A stretch of 64,000 nt of DNA from Jiangella anatolica (lineage in GTDB: Bacteria > Actinomycetota > Actinomycetes > Jiangellales > Jiangellaceae): NCBI RefSeq assembly GCF_003236295.1, contig NZ_POTW01000014.1:1-64000 (forward strand), written 5' to 3'. Of this stretch, positions 42,317-52,104 are shown one piece after another. Position 1 is the first letter of the stretch, and each line of letters opens with the position of its first letter. A program made the translations under genes and the position numbers. The notes beneath the pieces were generated by a model that worked only from the letters and a program-made list of their open reading frames with translations, had not been told where the DNA came from and searched no databases.

Positions 42317-42659
42317 GGTGAGACGCACCTCCGTGGGCGCGCACGACGGCGCGCCCGGGTCTCAGTGTGGAAGGCATCGGCAGCGATACCAGGGGAGACG
42401 CCGAGCCACTCGGCCGGCGTTCATACGGCGGGGTTATCGATCCTCTCCCGGCTGACACAGGCCGGTTGACGAGCCGCTCGCGCCGTCCACGCTTCCTGCT
42501 GACGGCACATCCGTCAAGCGTGGTGCGGAAGTCGGCGGCTCGGTCGTCGCCCGAGTCGGCTTCCTGACGCTGCGACCTTGGTCACAGACACGCCGCCAGG
42601 TGTCCGGCCGCCGAGGCAGGATCGCAGCAGAACACGGCCACGACGAACGGAGATCGACC
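42317..42659 (+). other. Non-coding interval between the IscA-like gene and a small ORF
   Basis: No gene is supported in these 343 bases. A perfect 8-base stem (GGGCGCGC 42335-42342 with GCGCGCCC 42349-42356, 6-base loop) lies just upstream of the minus-strand IscA-like gene. A TTGACG at about 42466 could be a -35 element for the plus-strand gene at 42660. Confidence 0.5.
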
Positions 42660-42929
42660 ATGGATCACTCGCACGACCGCCAGATCTCGCTCCACTTCGA
42701 GGCATACGCCGAACTGCCGGCAGACTTCACGTCGGAGGAGTTCCGACGTGCCGAGGCGTCCGCCGACATGTTCGGCCTGCTGTTTCCGGATCCGGCAGAG
42801 GATCCGAGCCTGGAGCCGACCTGGCTCGATAACGGCCGCGTTCGCATCCCGCTCCTCGCCGATGTGCGAGTCAAGGGGCGAGAACCTCGCGCAGAGCGTC
42901 GCGACGGCCGGCGGCTCGGCCGGCCGTGA
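42660..42929 (+). CDS. Small hypothetical acidic protein
   Basis: The 89-residue product begins at an ATG with GGAG 8 bases upstream. It is soluble, starts D-H-S-H-D-R-Q, has a mixed acidic middle with F-T-S-E-E-F-R-R-A-E and W-L-D-N-G-R-V-R-I-P, and ends in a short basic tail. No family is recognised. Codon choice is less GC-extreme than its neighbours, hinting at recent arrival or low expression. It sits between the IscA-like gene and the HAD gene, 27 bases before the latter. Confidence 0.45.
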   Translation: MDHSHDRQISLHFEAYAELPADFTSEEFRRAEASADMFGLLFPDPAEDPSLEPTWLDNGRVRIPLLADVRVKGREPRAERRDGRRLGRP

Positions 42930-42956
42930 GTCAACCCCCGGACGCGGCATGGGACC

Positions 42957-43637
42957 ATGGAGTACGTGACTTCGCCCCTGCCTGCCGCCGTCCTGTGGGA
43001 CATGGACGGCACCATCGTCGACACCGAACCGCTGTGGATGGGCGCCGAGGAGGCGCTCGTGCTGCGCCACGGCGGCACCTGGACCGAGGCCGACAGCCTC
43101 TCGCTGGTCGGCAGCGACCTGCTGGAGTCGGCCGCCTACATCCGCGAGCGCGGCGACATCCCGATGACACCGCCGCAGATCGTCGACCATCTGGTGGGCG
43201 AGGTGATGGCCGGGCTGGCCGGTGACGTCACCTGGCAGCTCGGCGTGTTCGAGCTGCTCACCGAGCTGCGCGCCCTGGGCGTGCCGCAGGCGCTGGTGAC
43301 CATGTCGTACCGCCGGCTGGCGATGGCGGTGGTCGACCGGCTGCCGGCCGGCCTGTTCGACGCCGTCGTCACCGGCGACGAGGTGACCAACGGCAAGCCG
43401 CATCCGGAGCCGTACCTGACGGCGGCCCGCGCGGTGGGCGCGGACCCGGCCGAGTGCGTCGTCATCGAGGACTCGCCGCGCGGCGCCGCCGCCGGGCTGG
43501 CGGCCGGAGCGCTGGTGCTGTCGGTGCCGAACGCGGTGGCCGCTGTACCCGAGCCGGGGCTCGTCGTCATCGACTCGCTGGCCGGCGTGCGGGCGGCCGA
43601 TCTGCTCACGCTCTTCGACGCCCTTGATCCGGTGTAA
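42957..43637 (+). CDS. HAD-superfamily phosphatase (beta-phosphoglucomutase-like)
   Basis: The 226-residue HAD hydrolase has motif I W-D-M-D-G-T-I-V-D-T-E-P, motif II T-M-S-Y, the motif III Lys in N-G-K-P-H-P-E-P-Y, and motif IV V-I-E-D-S-P-R-G. A helical cap lies between motifs I and II, as in subclass IA phosphatases and phosphoglucomutases. In actinobacteria an HAD gene of this type often follows metH, as here. The physiological phosphate ester is unknown. Confidence 0.85.
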   Translation: MEYVTSPLPAAVLWDMDGTIVDTEPLWMGAEEALVLRHGGTWTEADSLSLVGSDLLESAAYIRERGDIPMTPPQIVDHLVGEVMAGLAGDVTWQLGVFELLTELRALGVPQALVTMSYRRLAMAVVDRLPAGLFDAVVTGDEVTNGKPHPEPYLTAARAVGADPAECVVIEDSPRGAAAGLAAGALVLSVPNAVAAVPEPGLVVIDSLAGVRAADLLTLFDALDPV

Positions 43638-43799
43638 TGTCACACTGTCATTTCGCATGGCTTGACTGACAAAAGAATGTTGCGAAATCGCGATGTCATC
43701 CTGACAACTCAGTGACTGACCGGCCCACCTACAGGAAGTACTGTCACAGGCCAACCGGTCGGGAACGCCGCCCGGCAGTCGAGCTGTGTGAGGTGTGAC
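43638..43799 (+). promoter_or_regulatory. AT-richer control region upstream of the peptide-transporter operon
   Basis: This 162-base gap is clearly richer in A and T than the rest of the window. It has a TTGACT (43662-43667), a palindrome TGTCA-TCC-TGACA (43694-43706), and further TGTCA copies at about 43638 and 43646. It ends in GAGGTGTGAC before the ATG. It very likely holds the operon promoter and a regulator site built on TGTCA; exact start point not determined. Confidence 0.45.
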
Positions 43800-45470
43800 A
43801 TGCGTGGCATGAGCCTGAACCGCAGGCTGGCCGCGGGAGCCGCGGCCGGTGCATTGGCCCTGGGGCTCACGGCGTGTGGCGGAGACGACGACGAGGGCTC
43901 CGCCTCGGGTGACGGTGGCGGCGGCACGCTCGTCTTCGCCGGCTCGGCCGATCCGGTGATCCTGGACGGCGCACTGGTGAGCGACGGCGAGTCCACTCGG
44001 GTGATCAACCAGATCTTCGAGGGCCTGGTCCGAAGCGAAGAGGGCGGCACCGAGATCGAGCCGGCGTTGGCCGAGTCGTGGGAGGCCAGCGAGGACGGCC
44101 TGACCTGGACCTTCACGCTTCGTGAGGGTGTGACTTTCCACGACGGCGAGGCGCTGGACGCCGAGGCCGTCTGCTTCAACTTCGAGCGCTGGTACAACTT
44201 CGCCGGCGTGCTGCAGAGCCCCGCGGTCTCCTACTACTGGGGCACCGTGATGGGCGGGTTCGCGGCCAACGAGGACCCGGCGATGGGCGAGAGCCTCTAC
44301 ACCGGCTGCGAGGCGCAGGACGAGCGGACCGCCGTCATCACGCTGTCGCGGCCGTCGTCGGCGTTCCTGTCCGCCCTGGCCATGCCGGCGTTCACCATCG
44401 CCAGCCCGGCCGCGCTGGAGGAGTTCGAGGCCGACGCCGTCAGCGGCAGCGACGAGGCGCCGTCGTTCGACGGCACGTTCGGCTACGAGCACCCCGTCGG
44501 CACCGGACCGTTCCAGTTCGAGTCGTGGGAGCGCGGCAGCGAGGTCCGGCTGAGCCGCTACGACGACTACTGGGAGGAGCCGGCGCAGGTCGAGGAGCTG
44601 ATCTTCACCGTCATCCCGGACGGCCCGGCCCGCCGGCAGGCGCTGGAGAACGGCGAGATCGACGGCTACGACCTGGTCGACCCGGCCGACGTCGACCTGC
44701 TGGAGTCCGGCGGCTTCCAGATCCTGCGCCGCCCGGCCTTCAACGTCGCCTACATCGGCTTCCAGCAGAACTACCCGCCGTTCGACAACCTGCAGATCCG
44801 GCAGGCGATCGCGCACGCGATCGACTTCGACAACATCATCCAGACGAACTACCCCGAGGGTGCGGTCCGCGCGACGCAGTTCATGCCGCCGGAGCTGTTC
44901 GGCTGGGCCGATGACGTCACGACCTACGACTACGACCCGGACCGGGCCCGCGAGCTGATCGCGCAGTCCGGCGTCACGGACCTGACGCTGCCGTTCTGGT
45001 ACCCGACCGACGTCACCCGGCCGTACATGCCGAACCCCCAGGCCAACTGGGAGCTGATGGCGGCGGACCTGGAGGCGGTCGGCTTCACCATCGAGCCGAA
45101 CACGGCGCCGTGGAACCCGGACTACCTGGACGCCACCCAGACCGGCGGGACCCCGATGTTCCTGCTCGGCTGGAACGGCGACTTCGGCGACCCGGACAAC
45201 TTCATCGGCACGTTCTTCCAGGACGTCAACCCGCAGTTCGGCAGCTTCGACAACCCGGAGATCTTCGCCAAGCTCGACGAGGCCGAGGCGGAGACCGACC
45301 AGGAGGCCCGGGCCGCGCTGTACCAGGAGGCCAACCGGCTGATCATGGACTTCGTGCCGGGCATCCCGTACGTCCACAGCGAGCCGGCCATCGCCTTCCG
45401 CGAGGGCGTGACCGGATTCGTGCCCGACCCGTTGTCGAACGAGAGCTTCGCCACGGTCACGGTCGACTGA
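43800..45470 (+). CDS. Peptide ABC transporter substrate-binding lipoprotein
   Basis: The 556-residue protein is a family 5 (DppA/OppA-type) binding protein. It has a lipoprotein signal peptide with lipobox L-T-A-C (Cys26) followed by an acidic Gly/Ser linker. The mature part has typical W-x-F-T-L-R-E-G-V-T-F-H-D-G, G-T-G-P-F-Q-F and a late P-Y-V-H-S-E segment. It should be tethered outside the membrane and deliver oligopeptides or dipeptides to the permeases encoded next. The ATG at 43800 is chosen because GAGG lies 6 bases upstream and it gives the standard signal peptide. It is first of five genes spaced 4 bases or overlapping. Confidence 0.9.
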   Translation: MRGMSLNRRLAAGAAAGALALGLTACGGDDDEGSASGDGGGGTLVFAGSADPVILDGALVSDGESTRVINQIFEGLVRSEEGGTEIEPALAESWEASEDGLTWTFTLREGVTFHDGEALDAEAVCFNFERWYNFAGVLQSPAVSYYWGTVMGGFAANEDPAMGESLYTGCEAQDERTAVITLSRPSSAFLSALAMPAFTIASPAALEEFEADAVSGSDEAPSFDGTFGYEHPVGTGPFQFESWERGSEVRLSRYDDYWEEPAQVEELIFTVIPDGPARRQALENGEIDGYDLVDPADVDLLESGGFQILRRPAFNVAYIGFQQNYPPFDNLQIRQAIAHAIDFDNIIQTNYPEGAVRATQFMPPELFGWADDVTTYDYDPDRARELIAQSGVTDLTLPFWYPTDVTRPYMPNPQANWELMAADLEAVGFTIEPNTAPWNPDYLDATQTGGTPMFLLGWNGDFGDPDNFIGTFFQDVNPQFGSFDNPEIFAKLDEAEAETDQEARAALYQEANRLIMDFVPGIPYVHSEPAIAFREGVTGFVPDPLSNESFATVTVD

Positions 45471-45474
45471 CCAG

Positions 45475-46479
45475 ATGCTCAAGTTCGTCGTACGGCGGCT
45501 GCTGCTGCTCGTCCCGATCCTGTTCGGGCTGTCGGTGCTGCTGTTCGTGTGGTTGCGCGCGCTCCCGGGAGGGCCGGCCCAGGCCCTCCTGGGGGAGCGC
45601 GCGACCGCCGAGTCCGTCGCCCGGATCGAGGCGCTCTACGGCCTGGACGAGGCCTGGTACGTCCAGTACTGGAAGTTCGTCAGCGCCGCGGTGCAGCTCG
45701 ACTTCGGCAACAGCGCCCGCACGAACCGGCCGGTGACCGAGGAGATGCTCCGCACGTTCCCGGCCACGTTCGAGCTGGCCATCGCGGCGCTGATCTTCGC
45801 GATCGGCATCGGCATCCCGCTGGGCTACTTCGCGGCGAGGAAGTACGGCAGCTGGCTGGACAACCTCTCGGTGTCCGGCTCGCTGCTGGGCGTCGCCGTG
45901 CCGGTGTTCTTCCTCGCCTACATCCTCAAGTACGTGTTCAGCGTGAAGCTGGGCTGGTTCCCGACCCAGGGCCGCGACGACCCGCGCATCGACGCGGACC
46001 ATCCCACCGGCTTCTACGTGCTCGACGGCATCGTCACGGGCAATCTCGAGGCCAGCTGGGACGCGATCATGCACCTGGTGCTGCCGGCCATCGCGCTTGG
46101 CGCCATCCCGCTGGCCATCATCGTGCGCATCACCCGGGCCAGCGTGCTCGACGTCGTGCACGAGGACTACGTGCGCACGGCCGAGGCGAAGGGGCTGCAG
46201 GAGCGGACCATCACCCGCCGGCACGTGCTGCGCAACGCGCTGCTGCCGGTGGTCACCGTCATCGGCCTGCAGGCCGGGCTGCTGTTCTCCGGCGCCATCC
46301 TCACCGAGACGGTGTTCTCCTTCGACGGCGTCGGCCGGTTCATCGCCGAGGCGATCAGCAACCGGGACTACGCCGTCCTGCAGGGGTTCATCCTGGTGAT
46401 CGCTGCGATGTACGTCGTGGTGAACCTGCTGGTCGACGTGTCGTACGGTCTGATCGACCCACGAGTACGGGTGAGGTGA
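45475..46479 (+). CDS. Peptide ABC transporter permease (DppB type)
   Basis: The 334-residue membrane protein has six predicted helices. The DppB/OppB pattern is clear: a first helix ending before the large extracytoplasmic loop with L-P-G-G-P-A-Q-A, and the cytoplasmic EAA loop Y-V-R-T-A-E-A-K-G-L near residues 225-235, where the ATPase docks. It starts 4 bases after the binding-protein gene. It pairs with the next permease to form the channel. Confidence 0.92.
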   Translation: MLKFVVRRLLLLVPILFGLSVLLFVWLRALPGGPAQALLGERATAESVARIEALYGLDEAWYVQYWKFVSAAVQLDFGNSARTNRPVTEEMLRTFPATFELAIAALIFAIGIGIPLGYFAARKYGSWLDNLSVSGSLLGVAVPVFFLAYILKYVFSVKLGWFPTQGRDDPRIDADHPTGFYVLDGIVTGNLEASWDAIMHLVLPAIALGAIPLAIIVRITRASVLDVVHEDYVRTAEAKGLQERTITRRHVLRNALLPVVTVIGLQAGLLFSGAILTETVFSFDGVGRFIAEAISNRDYAVLQGFILVIAAMYVVVNLLVDVSYGLIDPRVRVR

Positions 46480-46483
46480 GCGC

Positions 46484-47398
46484 ATGAGTCTGTCCGAGAT
46501 CGAGGCGACCACCGAGTCCGAGCAACTCGAACAGCCGGCCGGCAACCTGCGCAAGGAGGCCTGGAAGCGGCTGCGCCGCGACCCGGTCGCGCTGGTCGGG
46601 TTCGGCCTGATCGCGTTCTTCGTGCTGGTCGCGATCCTCGCGCCGCTGATCGCGCCGTACGCGCCGGACGCACAGCCCGGCCGCGGCATGATCACACCGA
46701 CGAACATCCCCGGCCCGTCCGCGGACCACTGGTTCGGGCTGGACGCGTCCGGCCGCGACGAGTTCAGCCGGGTCGTCTACGGCGCCCGCCAGTCGCTGCT
46801 CGTCGGCGTCGTCGCGACGCTCATCGGCATGGCCGGCGGCCTGTCGCTGGGCGTCCTCGCGGGCGCGTTCGGCGGCAAGGTCGACGCCGTCATCATGCGC
46901 ATCGTCGACGTCATGCTGTCCATCCCCGGCCTGCTGATGGCGATCGCCATCGCGGCGCTGCTGGGCGCCAGCCTCTGGTCGGTGATGATCGCCATCGCCA
47001 TCATCAACATCCCGGTGTTCGCCCGGCTGCTGCGCGGCCAGATGCTGGCTCAGCGCGGCTCGGACTACGTCGTCGCGGCCGTCTCCATCGGCGTCCGGCG
47101 GCGGCCGATCGTGCTCGGGCACATCCTGCCGAACTCGATCTCGCCGGTCATCGTCCAGGCGACGCTGACGCTGGCGACGGCGATCATCGAGGCGGCCGGG
47201 CTGTCGTTCCTCGGGCTGGGCAGCGCCGACCCGCGCGTCCCGGAGTGGGGCCGGATGCTCGCCGACACCCAGCGCTACCTGGCCTCCGCGCCGCACCTGG
47301 CGTTCTTCCCCGGCATCGCGATCGTCATCGCCGCACTGGGCTTCACCATGCTCGGCGAACGGCTGCGCGAGGCCATCGACCCCAAGTACCGGCGGTGA
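46484..47398 (+). CDS. Peptide ABC transporter permease (DppC type)
   Basis: The 304-residue permease has an N-terminal cytoplasmic segment, a first helix (about 41-62), a periplasmic loop with [11 protein letters not shown], and an inner-membrane permease core of five more helices. The EAA loop reads [12 protein letters not shown]. These are DppC/OppC features. It begins 4 bases after the DppB-like gene and overlaps the first ATPase gene by 4 bases. Confidence 0.92.
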   Translation: MSLSEIEATTESEQLEQPAGNLRKEAWKRLRRDPVALVGFGLIAFFVLVAILAPLIAPYAPDAQPGRGMITPTNIPGPSADHWFGLDASGRDEFSRVVYGARQSLLVGVVATLIGMAGGLSLGVLAGAFGGKVDAVIMRIVDVMLSIPGLLMAIAIAALLGASLWSVMIAIAIINIPVFARLLRGQMLAQRGSDYVVAAVSIGVRRRPIVLGHILPNSISPVIVQATLTLATAIIEAAGLSFLGLGSADPRVPEWGRMLADTQRYLASAPHLAFFPGIAIVIAALGFTMLGERLREAIDPKYRR

Positions 47399-48399
47399 GC
47401 GTGACGACAACCGAACCCCTGCTCGACGTCCGCGACCTGTCCGTCACGTTCGCCCGCAAGAGCGGTCCGACGGTGCACGCCGTCGACGGCGTGTCGTTCA
47501 CGGTCCGGCCGGGCGAGACCGTCGGCCTGGTCGGCGAGTCGGGCAGCGGCAAGTCGGTGACGTCGCTGGCGGTCATGGGGCTGCTGCCGCGCCGCGGCGT
47601 GCGGGTCGGTGGGCAGGTGCTGTTCGACACCGACGACCTGCTGACGCTGCCGCGCGACCGGATGCGCGACATCCGCGGGCGCGACATCGCGATGGTGTTC
47701 CAGGACCCGATGTCCTCGCTCAACCCGGTCGTGCCGATCGGCGTGCAGGTCACCGAGGTGCTGGAACGGCACCAGCGGCTGCGCGGGGACAAGGCGAGCG
47801 CGGCGGCCGCCGAGCTGCTGTCGCGCGTCGGCATCCCGGACCCGACGCGGCGGCTGAAGGAGTACCCGCACCAGCTCTCCGGCGGAATGCGGCAACGGGC
47901 GCTGATCGCGATGGCGCTGGCCTGTCAGCCGCGGCTGCTGATCGCCGACGAACCGACGACGGCGCTCGACGTCACGATCCAGGCGCAGATCATCGAGCTG
48001 CTCAAGGAGCTGGTGCAGGACACCGGCGCGGCGCTGGTGATGATCACGCACGACCTCGGCATCGTCGCCGGGCTGTGCGACACGGTGCACGTCATGTACT
48101 CCGGCCGGATCGTCGAGTCGGCCGGGCGGCGCGAGCTGTTCGCCGAACCCCGTCACCCCTACACGGGCGGGCTGCTGGCGTCGGTGCCGCGGCTGGACGC
48201 GCCGCGCGGCGCGCCGCTGCACCCGATCCCGGGCTCGCCGACCGACGTGCTGCGGTGGGAGCGCGGGTGCGCGTTCGCGCCGCGCTGCCCGAACCGGCTG
48301 GACGCGTGCACCGACGGGCCGCCGCCGCTGGAGACCCTGCCCGGACGGCGGCTGCGCTGCCTCAACCCGCTGAGCGAGACCGAGGAGGTGCCCGCATGA
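47395..48399 (+). CDS. Peptide ABC transporter ATPase (DppD type)
   Basis: The 334-residue ATPase has Walker [10 protein letters not shown], signature L-S-G-G-M-R-Q-R and Walker [12 protein letters not shown]-terminal oligopeptide-transporter extension holds three or four Cys ([14 protein letters not shown]), the iron-sulfur or metal site typical of DppD/OppD. The GTG start overlaps the DppC-like stop and the stop overlaps the next ATPase. It energises uptake together with that second ATPase. Confidence 0.92.
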   Translation: MSVTTTEPLLDVRDLSVTFARKSGPTVHAVDGVSFTVRPGETVGLVGESGSGKSVTSLAVMGLLPRRGVRVGGQVLFDTDDLLTLPRDRMRDIRGRDIAMVFQDPMSSLNPVVPIGVQVTEVLERHQRLRGDKASAAAAELLSRVGIPDPTRRLKEYPHQLSGGMRQRALIAMALACQPRLLIADEPTTALDVTIQAQIIELLKELVQDTGAALVMITHDLGIVAGLCDTVHVMYSGRIVESAGRRELFAEPRHPYTGGLLASVPRLDAPRGAPLHPIPGSPTDVLRWERGCAFAPRCPNRLDACTDGPPPLETLPGRRLRCLNPLSETEEVPA

Positions 48400-49493
48400 C
48401 CGAGCAGACATCCGCCTCCTCGGCCGAGGACGTCCTTCTCTCCGTCCGCGGGGTCGAGGTGCACTTCCCGATCCGGTCCGGCGTCCTCGTCGAGCGCCAG
48501 GTCGGCGCCGTGAAGGCCGTCGACGGCGTCGACCTGGACATCCCGCGCGGCGCCACCGTCGGGCTGGTGGGGGAGTCCGGCTGCGGCAAGTCCACGCTCG
48601 GCCGGGCCATCCTGCGGCTGGTCGAGCCGACCGCCGGCACCGTCACGTTCGACGGGACCGACCTGGGCTCGCTGGCCGGCGAGGAGCTGCGCCGGATGCG
48701 CCGTCAGCTGCAGATGGTCTTCCAGGACCCGATGGCCAGCCTCGACCCGCGGCAGAACGTCCAGTCGGTGCTGAGCGAGCCGCTGCGTGCCCACGGCGTC
48801 GGCGGCGACCACACGGCCCGCGTGCGTGAGCTGCTCGACCTCGTCGGCCTGCCGGCGTCGGCGGCGAACCGGTACCCGCACGAGTTCTCCGGCGGCCAGC
48901 GTCAGCGCATCGGCATCGCCCGGGCGATCGCGCTGGAGCCGCAGCTGATCGTGGCCGACGAGCCGGTGTCGGCCCTGGACGTGTCGATCCAGGCGCAGGT
49001 GGTGAACCTGCTGGAGGAGCTGCAGGACAGGCTCGGGCTGACGTACCTCGTCATCGCACACGACCTCGCCGTCGTCCGGCACATCGCCGACGTCGTCGCC
49101 GTCATGTACCTGGGCGGGCTGGTCGAGCAGGCGCCGTCGGACGATCTCTATGCCACGCCGCTGCACCCGTACACGAAGGCGCTGATGTCGGCGGTGCCGA
49201 TCCCGGATCCGGCGGTCGAGGACACCCGGCAGCGGATCCTGCTCCAGGGCGACCTGCCCTCGCCGGCCGACCCGCCGCCCGGCTGCCGGTTCCACACCCG
49301 GTGCCCGTTCCGCCAACCCACCCGCTGCGACGACGAGCGGCCGGCGCTGCGGACGGTGGAGGGGCATCCGCAGGCGCACCGGGTGGCCTGCCACTGGGCC
49401 GAGGACATCGAGGCCGGCCGCATCCAGCCCGCCGCCAGCGCCGTCATCGAACCCGACCCGGCGCCCGACCCGGACCCTGCGGCGACGACCTGA
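48396..49493 (+). CDS. Peptide ABC transporter ATPase (DppF type)
   Basis: The 365-residue ATPase has Walker [10 protein letters not shown], signature F-S-G-G-Q-R-Q-R and Walker [10 protein letters not shown]. The C-terminal peptide-transporter domain carries C-R-F-H-T-R-C-P. It ends in a long Pro/Asp-rich tail (P-D-P-A-P-D-P-D-P) that is not part of the fold. It overlaps the DppD-like gene and is last in the operon; a palindrome arm and then the transposon follow its stop within 76 bases. Confidence 0.92.
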   Translation: MTEQTSASSAEDVLLSVRGVEVHFPIRSGVLVERQVGAVKAVDGVDLDIPRGATVGLVGESGCGKSTLGRAILRLVEPTAGTVTFDGTDLGSLAGEELRRMRRQLQMVFQDPMASLDPRQNVQSVLSEPLRAHGVGGDHTARVRELLDLVGLPASAANRYPHEFSGGQRQRIGIARAIALEPQLIVADEPVSALDVSIQAQVVNLLEELQDRLGLTYLVIAHDLAVVRHIADVVAVMYLGGLVEQAPSDDLYATPLHPYTKALMSAVPIPDPAVEDTRQRILLQGDLPSPADPPPGCRFHTRCPFRQPTRCDDERPALRTVEGHPQAHRVACHWAEDIEAGRIQPAASAVIEPDPAPDPDPAATT

Positions 49494-49568
49494 CCTCCGG
49501 CGAGCAACCGCGTGCGCGGGTGACCGACGGTCGGCCCCGAACGATCAGGTGTCGAAGCGGCGGTTCTC
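49494..49568 (+). terminator. Left half of a terminator palindrome, separated from its partner by the transposon
   Basis: ACGATCAGGTG (49541-49551) is complementary to CACCTGATCGT at 59365-59375 on the far side of the transposon. Without the transposon and one TTCTC copy they would form an 11-base stem with a 30-base loop between two convergent operons. The transposon inserted in that loop. TTCTC at 49564-49568 is the left target duplication. Confidence 0.65.
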
Positions 49569-49606
49569 GGGGTCGGCTTAGCAACCGAGCGAATCTGGTC
49601 CCTGAG
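49569..49606 (+). repeat. Left terminal inverted repeat of the Tn3-family element
   Basis: It starts GGGGTCGGCTTAGCA and contains CGAATCTGGTCCCT at positions 22-35. It is the 38-base type of the Tn3 family, with the outer G run at the junction with the TTCTC duplication. Confidence 0.9.
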
Positions 49607-49765
49607 CCGACGGCCGCCGTCGTCGCCGGCGTCGAGTGATCAGCCCCTGCTGTTGCTCATCAGCTCGTGGGCGACGTGCCCGCGCGTTGTACGGCCCGAT
49701 AGATGGGGTGCTGGCAAGGGTCGTGTCACCAAGTGCAGACGACCAAGCGTGGTGAGTCGTGGCGG

Positions 49766-50365
49766 TCAGCGTGCTGAGGTGTCGTGCCGCTGAAGCGTTC
49801 GGTAGACCGTGGTGCGGGACACCGTGAACAGTTCGGCGAGGTCGGTGATCGTGTACTCGCCGGTGCCGGCCATGCGGACGAGCTCGCGTTGCTGCTTCGG
49901 TGAGAGCTTTGGCTGCTTGCCGCGGAGCTTGCCTTTGGCCCGGGCGACGGCCATGCCTTCGCGGGTTCGCATCCGCAGCAGGTCGACTTCGAATTCGGCG
50001 AAGGTGGCGAGGATGTTGAAGAACATCGTGCCCAGCGGGTCGGTGGGGTCGTAGACCTGCCCGCCAAGAGAGAGCTTGATGCCACGGGCGGCGAGGTCGT
50101 CGCCGATCGCGCGGGCGTCGGGCACGGAGCGGGCCAATCGGTCGAGCTTCGGCACGACGAGCGTGTCGCCGGCCCGGACGGCGGCGAGGGCCTGGTCGAG
50201 ACCGGGACGAGCACGGTTGGTGCCGGTCAGGCCGTGGTCAAGGTAGGTCCGCTCCGGCGAGACGCCGAGTTCGGTGAGCCGTTGTTGTTGGGCGGTGAGG
50301 TCTTGTTCGTCGGTGGAGCAGCGCGCGGAGCCGATGAAGTCTCGGGCATGGCCGCGAGTGTACGT
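49766..50365 (-). pseudogene. tnpR: Tn3-type serine resolvase lacking a start codon
   Basis: The frame from 50365 to the TGA at 49766-49768 encodes a nearly complete serine recombinase: A-R-C-S-T-D-E-Q with the catalytic Ser, then D-H-G-L-T-G-T-N-R-A-R-P-G and K-L-D-R-L-A-R-S. The mid-region is G-K-L-R-G-K-Q-P-K-L-S, and the end is a helix-turn-helix DNA-binding domain (T-V-S-R-T-T-V-Y-R-T-L). Upstream of F-I-G-S-A-R the frame meets a TAA without any ATG, GTG or TTG, so normal initiation is lost; the first usable start (GTG at 50155) removes the catalytic part. The usual Tyr in F-I-G-Y-A-R is Ser. A truncated or ACG-started product cannot be excluded. Confidence 0.7.
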
Positions 50366-50891
50366 TTAGCCCCCGACAATCGGGATTTTCACCGTACGGG
50401 TTATCTGCAACACCCCTGGTCAAGGTCACGGCTGTTTGCTCGTTCCAGCGTTCGGTGTACGTAGGGGGTTCCTCAGCGGACGCAGTTCATGTTGCTGCTA
50501 CCAGTGTCGTTCTCCGAACCTCGCTGGCAGCCGGATGTCTCGGTCAGGTGGTACTCCAGCACGCAGATGATCAACGCCTCCTACACCGGCGCCGTCATCC
50601 GCATCGATCCCATCGGGCATTACCTCGCCGCAACAAGACCGTCGCTAGGGACAGCAACATGAGACCCGTTGTGACGATGATCACAGGGCCGTGTCGGGTA
50701 CGGCGACGATCCGGGACCACGGCGGTGATCGCCCGTGTGATTGAAGCAGGCGATGCCGGTGGGCGGTGCAGGCACGTCCACCCTGACTATGGTGCCTGGC
50801 CGATCTCGGTCTCACCTTGTCGAGGAGGTCCACACCGACGACATCCACGCGCATCTTGCCGAGCTCGACCACTCGGCCACTGACCGCCGGT
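50366..50891. other. Interval behind tnpR with a possible res site and no firm gene
   Basis: The first 60 bases are relatively AT-rich (GGGATTTTCACCGTACGG, then GTTATCTGC) and occupy the place where Tn3-family elements carry the resolution site; no clean set of three subsites was recognised. A 57-codon open frame at 50489-50662 has no known relatives to my reading. The rest appears non-coding or decayed. Confidence 0.35.
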
Positions 50892-51660
50892 TCAGCTCGT
50901 CATCGCCGCACCGACATCGAACTCCGTGCCGAACGGGTCCGTGATGTTCGCGACCCGCCCGTAGATCGTGTCGTAGGGCTCGGCCGAGGTCCCACCCGCG
51001 TCGACCGCTCGCCGCGCCGCCGCATCGGCGTCGTCCACCTGGAACAAGGTCCCCCAACGGGACTTCGTGGCCTTTGGGTCACCGGTGATGCCGCCGATCT
51101 CGTGGCCATCCGGTCTGCGCAGGAACGTGAAGTCGAGCTCGGGCATGTCCGGGTTGGCATCCAACGTGTAGCCGAAGACCGCGACGTAGAAGTCGCGCGC
51201 GGGCCCGGATTCCGCGGTGACCAGGTCGTTGCGGAGCAGGGCGTTCGGCTCGTTGACGATCTCGCAGCCGATGTGGGCACCGGCCTGCCACAGTCCACAC
51301 TGCGCACCGGTGGTGTCCTTGATGATCGCCGTCCGGCCCTGGTCCAGCACGTCCATCGGACCGGTGATGATCGAGCCGCCCGCGTCCCGCGCTCGGGCGG
51401 CCGCGGCGTCACAGTCATCCGTCGCGAAGTAGACGTTCCACCAGAAGTCCGTGGCGTCGGGATCGGGGTTCGGCCTGATGGCCGCGACGGGTTTGCCCCG
51501 TAGCAAGCACTGGGTGTAGTGGCCGAACTCCGCCGGTCCCGCATCGAACTCCCAACCGAACAACGCGGCCGTAGAAGGTCATCGCGCGGTCGAGATCCGG
51601 GATGCCCAGGTCGATCCAGGTCGGTGTGCCAGCCGGCTGCGTGGTGGTCAGCTCGCTCAT
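50892..51660 (-). pseudogene. Two-domain VOC protein gene with a single-base insertion
   Basis: The ATG at 51660 with GGAGA in front opens S-E-L-T-T-T-Q-P-A-G-T-P-T-W-I-D-L-G-I-P-D-L-D-R-A-M-T-F-Y-G, a proper VOC N-terminus. The frame is then lost at about 51568 in GGCCGCG, where one extra base is present. In the next frame the protein resumes as A-L-F-G-W-E-F-D-A-G-P-A-E-F-G and continues through a complete double VOC fold to A-A-M-T-S at 50892. The intact protein would be about 255 residues, resembling glyoxalase/hydroxylase-like proteins of actinobacteria. It is transposon cargo, downstream of the hydrolase gene on the same strand. Confidence 0.7.
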
Positions 51661-52104
51661 CGTCTCTCCTTGTCGTGTCCCCATCTTGTCCCGCATGACC
51701 CCGGAACCTTAAGAGGTCATGTCGCCCGCGTTCACGGACGCCGGTCCTTCTTCGAGGTCGACGACCTCCAGCGCGGCAGCGATGTCAGGGTGATCCTGGG
51801 GCGAGAGCGGTTTGATCTCCCGGGAGGCGCCTTTCTGCACGCAGGCTTAGTTCGCTGCTGGCGTCGTTGACGACTTCCCGGGGTGAGTCCGTGCGCTGGC
51901 TGCCCAGTTGACGAGCTCGCGGCAAGGTCCGCGTCATCGGCGCACCCGTCATGGGGAAGGGATCGCAGGCTTGCAGATCGCGTTCGCGCCGACACGCGGC
52001 GAGACTCCGGAACTCAGGAGTCGCCGCTCACCGACCGATGCTGACGTGGCCGATGGGCTTGCGTTCCGAAGCGACCCACGGTCGCGACCTGATCAGTCGA
52101 CGGG
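51661..52104. other. Cargo interval without a supported gene
   Basis: These 444 bases lie between the VOC gene and the hydrolase gene inside the transposon. Several short frames are open on both strands, but none has a convincing start, family match or codon pattern. It could be decayed cargo. Confidence 0.4.

Noticed and set aside
50366-50420. Three-subsite res site for the resolvase
   Set aside because: The position and AT content fit, but clear 12-base inverted subsites could not be recognised by eye.
50489-50662. 57-codon plus-strand frame in the transposon
   Set aside because: It has an ATG but no ribosome binding site or recognisable family, and lies in a decayed interval.
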